Source: a virus. Taken from it: a stretch of DNA of 21,141 nucleotides. Below the pieces are notes generated by a model that was given only the letters and a program-made list of their open reading frames with translations, did not search any database and had not been told where the DNA came from. Shown in pieces: positions 1 to 5,716 of this stretch (its first letter is position 1; each line of letters opens with the position of its first letter). Where the stretch lies: positions 1-21,141 of the IMG/VR virus record IMGVR_UViG_3300042870_000380; one strand, given 5' to 3'. A program made the translations under genes and the position numbers.

Positions 1-7
1 AAACAAA

Positions 8-898
8 ATGGAAACAGAAAACAACACAGTTGGCGTCATGCCAATTTTTACAGCAGGAACATGGAAAGTTGATAAGCGAACCAAAATTGGAAAGTTAATT
101 ACCGAACTAACCAAATGTGACGATTATCAAGTTCAACTTGGCTTTACAGAAAGACAAGCATGGATTCCAGCAACACAAACTTACGGTACAGAACCCGTGG
201 AAGCATTTATCGTTGAAGCCAACGAGATGATTCACGACCTTCTTCACAACGAAGTATTCCGCAACGAAACAAAGTACGGCACAAACAAAAACTCCTACTA
301 CGCAACCAAGTTGCTTTACAAAAGTGGATGGGGCGAAGCCGAATGTATTTGGATTCAAGGAACAGTCGTTAACCCAGAAGGCGAAGCCACAGTTGTTGAA
401 ATCAATCAAGGTGAAACTGCAACTGGTCACTACCGAGACTGGTATGAGTTCCTAGATGCTTTTGCAAGTGGCGACCAACTCGGACGTATGTTTGCAAAAA
501 TCAAGCGAGAAGAAGAACAAGCCCAAGCAAAAATTAATTGGGATAACAAACTTGTTGTACTTAGGGAAACCCAACCGCTATCAAAAGATTCAGAACGTGC
601 TATTAAAGTTTGTGAACAATGGATTGCAAAATTACTTCCATATTCAGAGCCAGCCACTACAGAACAAATGTTGGAAAACACAATTCACTTTGGCGTAGTA
701 ACACAAATGCGAATTACCAAAAACCTTATTGGTTCTGTTATTGAACATTGGAGTTCAGAGCCTCGCATCGTTCAGTACAAAGAAGCAGTAGCAATGGTTC
801 TTGAACAAGCACTTAGCAACAGTTGGCGTTCAGACCTTCCAGACTTGTTAATCGTTCCAATCATTAAGAAGTACCAAGCAGTATTTGCATACTTCTAA
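8..898 (+). CDS. Uncharacterised phage protein, 296 aa
   Basis: I do not recognise this protein. It begins with METENNTVGVMPIF and ends KYQAVFAYF. Composition is that of a soluble cytoplasmic protein: Glu/Lys-rich, no signal peptide, no membrane segment, and no obvious metal-binding cluster or nucleotide-binding loop. A charged helical stretch around residues 160-180 (KREEEQAQAK) may be a short coiled coil, and the C-terminal third looks alpha-helical. It lies upstream of the structured RNA gap and the DUF932 gene and is probably co-transcribed with the latter, since no terminator separates them. Only 7 nt of upstream sequence are present, so the start cannot be tested against a ribosome binding site. 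The reading frame is long and open with normal phage-like codon use, so it is confidently coding although its function is unknown. Confidence 0.75.
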   Translation: METENNTVGVMPIFTAGTWKVDKRTKIGKLITELTKCDDYQVQLGFTERQAWIPATQTYGTEPVEAFIVEANEMIHDLLHNEVFRNETKYGTNKNSYYATKLLYKSGWGEAECIWIQGTVVNPEGEATVVEINQGETATGHYRDWYEFLDAFASGDQLGRMFAKIKREEEQAQAKINWDNKLVVLRETQPLSKDSERAIKVCEQWIAKLLPYSEPATTEQMLENTIHFGVVTQMRITKNLIGSVIEHWSSEPRIVQYKEAVAMVLEQALSNSWRSDLPDLLIVPIIKKYQAVFAYF

Positions 899-902
899 CA
901 AA

Positions 903-919
903 TCGTTTCCCCCAAACGA
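903..919 (+). other. Hairpin with all-C loop after the first gene
   Basis: A perfect 6-bp stem (TCGTTT paired with AAACGA) encloses a five-cytosine loop, starting just after the stop codon of the upstream gene. There is no following T-tract, so it is not an intrinsic terminator. It may be an RNA 3'-end stabiliser or processing element, or simply chance in an A/T-rich gap. It directly precedes the tRNA-like fold. Confidence 0.4.
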
Positions 920-923
920 AACA

Positions 924-970
924 GGGTGGGCGATATGGTCGCCTAGTCGGGTTCAACTCCCGACCACCCA
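924..970 (+). ncRNA. tRNA-like structure with T-arm and acceptor stem but no anticodon arm
   Basis: Read as RNA, positions 924-929 (GGGTGG) pair perfectly with 964-969 (CCACCC). Inside lie two hairpins: 930-942, a 4-bp stem GCGA/TCGC with loop TATGG, and 947-963, a 5-bp stem TCGGG/CCCGA with the 7-nt loop TTCAACT. The second matches a tRNA T-arm exactly in stem length, loop length and the TTCAA loop consensus. As in tRNA, its 3' strand runs straight into the acceptor-like strand with no gap. Base 970 (A) would be the discriminator. CCA is not encoded, and an anticodon arm is absent, with only CTAG (943-946) between the hairpins. A canonical tRNA would be about 73 nt; this is 47. It is either a decayed phage tRNA or a deliberate tRNA mimic. 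No translation role can be claimed. Confidence 0.55.
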
Positions 971-972
971 CT

Positions 973-986
973 ACGCCGAGAGGCGT
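973..986 (+). other. GNRA-tetraloop hairpin 3' of the tRNA-like fold
   Basis: ACGCC pairs with GGCGT around a GAGA tetraloop, three bases after the acceptor-like strand of the tRNA-like fold. GNRA loops are stable RNA tertiary-contact motifs. It sits 37 nt before the DUF932 start codon and does not cover that gene's ribosome binding site (AAAGGA). It could be part of one RNA element running from about 903 to 986. Confidence 0.45.
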
Positions 987-1022
987 TAAACCAAAACCCT
1001 ACAAATAAAAGGAACAAATAAA

Positions 1023-2027
1023 ATGGGAACAGAAACAACAGAGTGGTATAACCAAAACATTTTGATTGGCATGACAAGTAAGCGTGGTAAAGCATGGCAT
1101 TACAAAGAATCCAGTCAAGGTGCAGAACCAAACCACTATGAACTTGCAATACCAGTAGAAGATGTTGAACGCCGTCTTTTCTTTTGGAACGCAATAGAAC
1201 TACCAATGGAATACACAACTCCAAACGGTGACAAGATGGTGGTACCAAACAAGAAAGTAATTGTTCGTGACGACACATTTGCAAGTCTTGGCGTACCTTC
1301 AACCAAGTACCAATCACACCAGTACAGCGAATGGCTCATCAAGAACGTTGCAAACTTCTTGGACGATGACCTAGTTATCGGTTCTGCTGGACTACTTAAA
1401 GGCGGTGCAGTTGCTTGGGTACAAGTTGAAATGCCAGAAAACATGAAAGTTGCTGACGTAGAGTTCAGACCAACACTTCTGGCTACTACGTCATTTAATG
1501 GTTCCATTGCGACAACGTACAAGCGTGTTGTAACAATTGTGGTTTGCGATAACACTCGTGAAATGGCATTGGACGAAAATGGACAGACATACCGTATTCG
1601 TCATACTTCCAAATCACTTACACGAATCGCAGAAGCACGTTCAGCGTTAGATATCATTCACACAATGTCTGATGAGTTCACAAAAGAATTGGAGACACTT
1701 CTTGCTATTAAGGTTTCGGATAACCAGTTTGACAAGTTTCTTACCAAGTTTGCACCAGCGACAGGTGCAGATGGGGCGAACAAACAAACTCGTGCCGATA
1801 ACGTTCGTGAGCAGTTAAAGAACTTGTACATCTCAGATGAGCGAGTATCACCGTGGAAAGGTACTGGCTATGGTGTTCTACAAGCCGTTAATACATACCG
1901 TCAGCACGAGCGTCCTATACGGGGTAACACCATCGCTGTAGAACGTACGATGATGGAAACGCTTAAAGGCAAAAACGCCGAGGCTGATATTCACGCAATG
2001 GAGTTACTGCTTCAAGTAACCCGATAA
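1023..2027 (+). CDS. DUF932 / TIGR03299 phage-plasmid protein
   Basis: This 334-aa protein matches the DUF932 family (phage/plasmid-like protein TIGR03299), widespread in phages and plasmids and of unknown biochemical role, though often found near replication or recombination genes. The assignment rests on overall pattern: an N-terminal region setting up a substrate-like fold (RRLFFWNAIELPMEY, then VRDDTFASLGVPSTKYQ), a central beta-rich block (KRVVTIVVCDNTREMAL, residues about 165-185), a basic helical segment with repeated Arg/His (RIRHTSKSLTRIAEAR), and a C-terminal YGVLQAVNTYRQHERP block. Length is normal for the family. The start is preceded by AAAGGA at a spacing of about 9 nt. A strong terminator follows the stop codon, so this is the last gene of its transcript. 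No catalytic residues can be named. Confidence 0.82.
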   Translation: MGTETTEWYNQNILIGMTSKRGKAWHYKESSQGAEPNHYELAIPVEDVERRLFFWNAIELPMEYTTPNGDKMVVPNKKVIVRDDTFASLGVPSTKYQSHQYSEWLIKNVANFLDDDLVIGSAGLLKGGAVAWVQVEMPENMKVADVEFRPTLLATTSFNGSIATTYKRVVTIVVCDNTREMALDENGQTYRIRHTSKSLTRIAEARSALDIIHTMSDEFTKELETLLAIKVSDNQFDKFLTKFAPATGADGANKQTRADNVREQLKNLYISDERVSPWKGTGYGVLQAVNTYRQHERPIRGNTIAVERTMMETLKGKNAEADIHAMELLLQVTR

Positions 2028-2045
2028 CCAATCCCCCCAACAGAA

Positions 2046-2083
2046 AAGCCCCTGACCTGAGAAATTGGGTCGGGGGCTTTTTT
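2046..2083 (+). terminator. Rho-independent terminator after the DUF932 gene
   Basis: A 12-bp stem (2046-2057 with 2068-2079), with one G-T wobble and a GCCCC/GGGGC core, encloses a 10-nt loop and ends in a run of six T (2078-2083). It lies 19 nt past the DUF932 stop codon and separates that transcript from the DNA-modification cluster. This is the clearest terminator in the window. Confidence 0.92.
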
Positions 2084-2096
2084 ATGTCTCCCTAAT

Positions 2097-2148
2097 GTTG
2101 GGGCTACCGTATAACCATTTCTGGTAAGGAACTAACGATAACCCCAAC
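2097..2148 (+). repeat. Inverted repeat upstream of the ParB-like gene
   Basis: GTTGGGG (2097-2103) is an exact reverse complement of CCCCAAC (2142-2148), with a 38-nt spacer that itself holds a small ACCA/TGGT hairpin (2114-2125). The arms bracket the region just upstream of the proposed promoter at 2171. It could be a bipartite operator for the modification cluster or a folded leader. Neither is shown. Confidence 0.4.
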
Positions 2149-2170
2149 GAACTCACTAGGGGAATGAGAG

Positions 2171-2198
2171 TTGTAAGTGTATCTCAGCGTGGTAGAGT
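2171..2198 (+). promoter_or_regulatory. Candidate leaderless promoter for the modification cluster
   Basis: TTGTAA (2171-2176) and TAGAGT (2193-2198) are separated by 16 bp, resembling -35 and actinobacterial TANNNT -10 boxes. The ATG at 2206 lies 7 nt after the -10 box, so transcription would begin at or next to the start codon. It follows the terminator at 2083, where a new promoter is needed. The same layout recurs at 5739, 12124 and 14795. Confidence 0.5.
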
Positions 2199-2205
2199 TT
2201 GCGAC

Positions 2206-2718
2206 ATGAGCGATGGGATTCCACAAATTAAACGTGTCAAGATTGGGTCGTTAATACCACACCCAAAGAATGTACGTCAGGGCGACATTGGTGCAATTAG
2301 CCAAAGTCTTGAAGCACATGGTCAATACAGACCAATTGTTATTCAACAATCAACTAAATACATTCTTGCTGGCAACCACACATGGAAAGCAGCACAATTA
2401 CTTGGCTGGAAAGAGATTGACGTAGTTGAAATAGACTGTGACGAATCCAAATCCATTCAAATAATGCTGGCTGATAACCGTTCTAATGATTTGGCTACTT
2501 ACGACCAAGCAGAACTTGCAGAATTGCTTACCGAGGTTGAAAAGACAATCGGGTTGAATAGCACTTTATTTTCGCAAGATGATTTAGATGATTTAATTAA
2601 ACTTGTTAATCCAAAGGTTCACGAGCCACCAGTTGATTTTCCAGAGTACGACAATGAAATTAAAACTGACTTCTGTTGTCCTAAGTGCGGTTACGAATGG
2701 TCGGGCAAAGCCAAATAG
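2206..2718 (+). CDS. ParB-like N-terminal domain protein with C-terminal CPxC knuckle
   Basis: The 170-aa product has a ParB/sulfiredoxin-type domain over about residues 8-100: KIGSLIPHPKNVR, then a glycine-ended helix (SLEAHGQYRPIVIQ), the AGNHTWKAA segment in the position of the family's GERR-like motif, and the downstream ADNRSNDLA block. The last 15 residues carry CPKCGYEW, half of a zinc-ribbon knuckle. It has no helix-turn-helix region as in chromosomal ParB, so partitioning is unlikely. Stand-alone ParB-like proteins of this sort are common in phage DNA-modification and methyltransferase neighbourhoods. An in-frame ATG at 2164 would add 14 residues that do not resemble the family. I prefer 2206, which begins just before the domain and sits 7 nt after a -10-like box. 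Its 3' end overlaps the next gene, implying translational coupling. Confidence 0.8.
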   Translation: MSDGIPQIKRVKIGSLIPHPKNVRQGDIGAISQSLEAHGQYRPIVIQQSTKYILAGNHTWKAAQLLGWKEIDVVEIDCDESKSIQIMLADNRSNDLATYDQAELAELLTEVEKTIGLNSTLFSQDDLDDLIKLVNPKVHEPPVDFPEYDNEIKTDFCCPKCGYEWSGKAK

Positions 2719-3545
2719 AACATCCAACTGCGAAAGCAATACGCTCACTTATCTTGGAACATTGCCAAGACACAGAGAACGTTGGTGTGTTTCTTTCTGG
2801 TGGGGTGGACAGCAACGCTATTCTTGCGGCATATCTCGCCAATGGGGTACGTCCTATGGTTATTTCTTTCTGTCTTGATGGTCGTCCGTCAAGCGACTTT
2901 AGGACGGCTCAAAAGACCGCTAAACAAGAGGGCTTAGTATTTACCCCTATTTTCCTTCCTACAGGCTTAGAAACCGTCCTAGGCGACCTACAAAGCCTGA
3001 TACTTAACTATGGACTCAGGCGAAAAGCAGGAATTGAATCGTTTTGGCCTTGCTGGTATGCGATAAAAGAAGCACGCAAAATTGGTATCAGAGTTATCGC
3101 TAACGGCTTAACTGCTGGTGGCTTGTTTGGTGACGATAGAGATTGTTCTATCCGTGGTCACGGTGCAGATGGTGATGACCCGACTTGGCTGGATGAGATA
3201 CGTGCTGAAAAGTTTGCTAACCCAGACTACGGGCAAAAACTTGCATGGGATAAATTAACTACCGAGTTAGGTATCAAAGTGGTGTCACCTTATCGTGACC
3301 CAAGATTTAGGGAAATACTTTACGGTCACTCATACAAATCTTGTAATACTCCAGAGCAGAAGCAACCAATTCGTGACGCATTTCCTGAAATAATGAAATG
3401 GAATGTAAAGAAACACGTAAACCTGCAACTTGGTGACTCTGGTATCTCTGCTTTGTTTTCTGAACTGGTTAATCATCCAGTAAACACAAAAGGCTACAAA
3501 TCAGTAGTTGGTATATACAACGAGATAATCCGTGGACAAGCCTAA
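2697..3545 (+). CDS. Asparagine-synthase-like PP-loop ATPase, no glutaminase domain
   Basis: The 282-aa protein resembles the synthetase half of asparagine synthetase (Asn_synthase family). It shows the PP-loop FLSGGVDSNAI (residues about 32-42), which binds ATP pyrophosphate in enzymes that adenylate a carboxylate. Other family-like blocks follow: SDFRTAQKTAKQEG, the helix WPCWYAIKEARKIGIRVI, and a C-terminal SPYRDPRF with a downstream Lys-rich helix as in the P-F-L-D/K motifs. The N-terminal glutamine amidotransferase domain is absent, so ammonia or another amine would be the nucleophile. The usual GEGADE motif is replaced by GLTAGG (about 137-142), which argues for an altered substrate. 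It overlaps the ParB-like gene by 22 nt and the methyltransferase by 14 nt. A GTG at 2685 is an alternative start adding four residues. I infer a role in base modification. Confidence 0.75.
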   Translation: MVGQSQIEHPTAKAIRSLILEHCQDTENVGVFLSGGVDSNAILAAYLANGVRPMVISFCLDGRPSSDFRTAQKTAKQEGLVFTPIFLPTGLETVLGDLQSLILNYGLRRKAGIESFWPCWYAIKEARKIGIRVIANGLTAGGLFGDDRDCSIRGHGADGDDPTWLDEIRAEKFANPDYGQKLAWDKLTTELGIKVVSPYRDPRFREILYGHSYKSCNTPEQKQPIRDAFPEIMKWNVKKHVNLQLGDSGISALFSELVNHPVNTKGYKSVVGIYNEIIRGQA

Positions 3546-4596
3546 ATACAAAATCCCTTCTATGAAAGAAATAGCCAAAGTTAAAGGCACAAACGGCTAC
3601 AAAGTCGTTTCTACTTTCTCTGGTGCTGGCGGTTCATGCTTAGGGTTTGAAATGGCTGGTTATAAAGTTGTTTGGGCTAATGAGTTTGTAGAAGAAGCAA
3701 GAAACACTTACGTCCTTAATCATCCCAACGTTAAATTGAGTGCTGACGACATTAGAACTGTTAATCCAATGGATATTTTGTCAGAAGCACGCTTGAAACG
3801 TGGCGAGTTGGACGTATTGGAAGGCTCACCACCCTGCTCATCTTTCTCTACTGCTGGCAAACGGGAACGCTTATGGGGCAAAGACAAAGCCTATTCAGAC
3901 ACTAACCAAATAACTGACGACTTGTTTTTTGAGTATGTGCGCCTTCTTAAAGGCTTACAACCAAAAGTTTTTGTAGCCGAGAACGTTGCTGGACTTGTTA
4001 AGGGCGTGGCTAGGGGTTACTTCCTAGAGATACTTCAAGAATTAAAGGACGCTGGTTACAACGTTAAAGCCAAAGTGCTTGACAGTTCCTTTCTTGGTGT
4101 TCCACAAGCCAGACAAAGACTTATCTTTATAGGCGTTAGGAACGATTTAGGGCTTGAACCAGTATTCCCTACTCCTAAGTCCCCTAGATACACAATGCGT
4201 GACGCTATGGACGTTGTGATACGCCACACGAACGACCCTGAAACGGGTAAAGACATAACGCTAGACAGATACGCCCTCGGTAGAAAATGGAAACTTCTTA
4301 AAGAAGGAACCAAAGCCGAGACACCATTCTTGTTAGTTAGGTCGCATAGAGATAAGCCAATACAAACAATTACGGCTGAATGTGGAAACGTCCCTGCTGC
4401 TGGTGTTACCCACCCAACTCAATGCCGTAAGTTTACCCTTCACGAAGTACGCCGACTGTCAGGTTTTCCTGACGACTTTGAACTAACTGGAACGTTTGAA
4501 CAACGATGGGAAAGATTAGGACGGTCTGTACCGCCACCCATGATGAAAGCAATTGCTGAAACAATCAAGACAGAGATACTGGATAAAATAAAATGA
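3532..4596 (+). CDS. DNA cytosine-C5 methyltransferase family enzyme with Arg in motif X (possible carboxymethyltransferase)
   Basis: This 354-aa protein has the ordered C5-methyltransferase motifs: motif I TFSGAGGSCLGFEMAG (28-43, SAM binding), motif IV GSPPCSSFS with catalytic Cys102 (98-106), motif VI ENV (150-152), motif VIII QARQR (192-196), a variable target-recognition region (about 205-298), motif IX RKFTLHEVRRLSGFP (299-313) and motif X LGRSVPPPMM (329-338). In nearly all family members motif X reads GNSV; here Asn is Arg331. The equivalent residue lines the SAM pocket, and from memory an Asn374Lys change in M.MpeI permits use of carboxy-SAM. The natural Arg plus the nearby CmoA-like gene suggest transfer of a carboxymethyl group; plain methylation remains the alternative. 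The GTG start overlaps the preceding gene, and the stop overlaps the next start as ATGA. Confidence 0.93.
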   Translation: MDKPKYKIPSMKEIAKVKGTNGYKVVSTFSGAGGSCLGFEMAGYKVVWANEFVEEARNTYVLNHPNVKLSADDIRTVNPMDILSEARLKRGELDVLEGSPPCSSFSTAGKRERLWGKDKAYSDTNQITDDLFFEYVRLLKGLQPKVFVAENVAGLVKGVARGYFLEILQELKDAGYNVKAKVLDSSFLGVPQARQRLIFIGVRNDLGLEPVFPTPKSPRYTMRDAMDVVIRHTNDPETGKDITLDRYALGRKWKLLKEGTKAETPFLLVRSHRDKPIQTITAECGNVPAAGVTHPTQCRKFTLHEVRRLSGFPDDFELTGTFEQRWERLGRSVPPPMMKAIAETIKTEILDKIK

Positions 4597-4670
4597 CCGA
4601 CATACTCGTACTATTAATTATGTGCTTTAGTTTGTTCTACTGTGGCTTCCTGTTAGGGAGAACTAAATGA
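4593..4670 (+). CDS. 25-aa single-pass membrane microprotein
   Basis: A short ORF fills the gap between the cytosine methyltransferase and the CmoA-like gene exactly. Its ATG overlaps the upstream TGA (ATGA, 4593-4596), and its own TGA overlaps the next ATG (ATGA, 4667-4670). The product is almost entirely hydrophobic (LVLLIMCFSLFYCGFLL) with a polar N-terminus (MTD) and a basic tail (GRTK), as expected for one transmembrane helix oriented N-out/C-in. TTAGGGAGA, ten bases before its stop, would also serve as a Shine-Dalgarno for the downstream gene. It could be a true microprotein or a translated spacer that couples the two enzymes. No function can be assigned. Confidence 0.5.
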   Translation: MTDILVLLIMCFSLFYCGFLLGRTK

Positions 4671-5335
4671 ACGACAAGTTTGACATTCCTACTGATTGGA
4701 CGTTTAAGGATGAGTCAGTAGCCAACCATTTTGACCGTCACGTACGGGAAACACTGCCGTGGTATGAACTTGTATCTGGTGCTGTAGCCCATATAGCCCG
4801 TCACTACATTCCAGAGAACGGGCGGATGTACGACATTGGATGCTCAACAGGAAACATCTCGGCGCTACTAATGGACACTTTGGCAACTCGTAACGCCAAA
4901 TGTATAGGCATTGACTCCAGTAAAGAAATGGTATCTATATGGAAAGGGTGGGGAGAAGTAACAGTAGGTGACGCAACTAAGTACGACTACCAACCCCATG
5001 ACGTAACAATCTTATTCCTTTGCTTAATGTTTATATCTATTGAAGAACGCCAAAAACTAATAGCACAACTTGTCAATACTTCTAGGAAGGGTGGGGCAAT
5101 CATTATCGTGGACAAACTTGAAACAGCCAACGGCTACTTCGGCACCATCCTTCACCGCTTAACCATCGCAGGCAAAGTCGCATCGGGCATAACACCAGAC
5201 GAAATACTTGCCAAGGAACTCTCCCTATCAGGAGTACAAAGACCCCTACAAGAACAAGAACTACCAGACACATTCCAACCATTCTTCCGCTTCGGAGAGT
5301 TCGCAGGGTGGATACATGAAACACCATTGACATAA
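4667..5335 (+). CDS. CmoA-like class I SAM-dependent enzyme
   Basis: The 222-aa protein aligns by eye with CmoA, which makes carboxy-S-adenosylmethionine from SAM and prephenate. Shared features are DWTF near the N-terminus (10-13), an E-VA--F---R--P-Y helix (16-33), motif I YDIGCSTG (55-62) against YDLGCSLG, the acidic loop GIDSS (81-85), a GGAIIIVDK strand in the place of GGALVLSEK, and a C-terminal FQPFFRFGEFAGW resembling FQCFNFGSLVAL. It is about 25 residues shorter than E. coli CmoA. The loss falls between the last helix and the C-terminal strands, and the diagnostic Arg199 has no clear counterpart (Glu or Leu in my alignment). It is therefore a CmoA relative whose product, carboxy-SAM or otherwise, is unproven. 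Position next to an Arg-variant C5-methyltransferase supports a cofactor-supply role. GGGAGA precedes the ATG. Confidence 0.72.
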   Translation: MNDKFDIPTDWTFKDESVANHFDRHVRETLPWYELVSGAVAHIARHYIPENGRMYDIGCSTGNISALLMDTLATRNAKCIGIDSSKEMVSIWKGWGEVTVGDATKYDYQPHDVTILFLCLMFISIEERQKLIAQLVNTSRKGGAIIIVDKLETANGYFGTILHRLTIAGKVASGITPDEILAKELSLSGVQRPLQEQELPDTFQPFFRFGEFAGWIHETPLT

Positions 5336-5337
5336 CG

Positions 5338-5667
5338 GTGATACAAAGACCCTGCCTGAACTGCGGTGCATTAACACCACAACTATCACGTTGCGAACCA
5401 TGCCAAACACAATGGAACAATCAACACCCACGACCACCCAGACCACCACGCCCACACTACAAAGGCAACTACAAACGCAAAGCAAAAGAAGTCCGAGACA
5501 ACGCATCCATCTGTTGGCTATGTGGAAAGGGACCAAGACCAAATGACCCATGGACAGCAGACCACGTAATAGCAGGAGACCCCAACAGCCCACTACTTGC
5601 AGCCCACAGGTCATGCAACTCACGCAAAGGCAACAAACCAATAACCACCCCCCCATTTTTTTCATGA
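5338..5667 (+). CDS. HNH endonuclease with two CxxC pairs
   Basis: The 109-aa protein has cysteine pairs CLNC (6-9) and CEPC (19-22), a Pro/Arg-rich linker (about 31-40), another pair CWLC (59-62), and the HNH core ADH76 ... AAH90RSCN94SRKGNK. The order and spacing fit a small zinc-stabilised phage HNH nuclease. Such genes commonly lie directly upstream of terminase, and in HK97-like phages the HNH protein works with terminase in DNA cleavage at packaging, so the same role is likely here. The start is GTG, two bases after the previous stop. The 3' end runs through seven C, one A and seven T, a homopolymer tract where a sequencing indel would alter the last residues. The coding strand in this gene is unusually rich in C and A. 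Confidence 0.85.
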   Translation: MIQRPCLNCGALTPQLSRCEPCQTQWNNQHPRPPRPPRPHYKGNYKRKAKEVRDNASICWLCGKGPRPNDPWTADHVIAGDPNSPLLAAHRSCNSRKGNKPITTPPFFS

Positions 5668-5716
5668 GAACCCCTATGGTTACCCCTGAGACCTTCAAGA
5701 GGGACGCGTGTCCGTA

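Noticed and set aside
2164-2205. Upstream ATG start for the ParB-like gene
   Set aside because: It adds 14 residues unlike the family, and the AGGGG before it is only one base from the ATG. The 2206 ATG fits both the domain border and the -10 box spacing.
2171-2220. D-arm-like string (GTATCTCAGCGTGGTAGAG) suggesting a tRNA 5' half near the ParB-like start
   Set aside because: No anticodon stem-loop, T-arm or pairing acceptor strand follows. The stretch is better explained by promoter elements and the start of the ParB-like gene.
2206-2718. ParB-like gene as evidence of a plasmid-like prophage with a partition system
   Set aside because: No ParA ATPase or centromere-like repeats are near, and the protein lacks the DNA-binding domain of partition ParB.
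5261-5698. Long reverse-strand ORF over the HNH gene
   Set aside because: The product is rich in Cys, Val and Trp in no recognisable pattern, an effect of the C/A-rich coding strand. The + strand HNH motif is clear.
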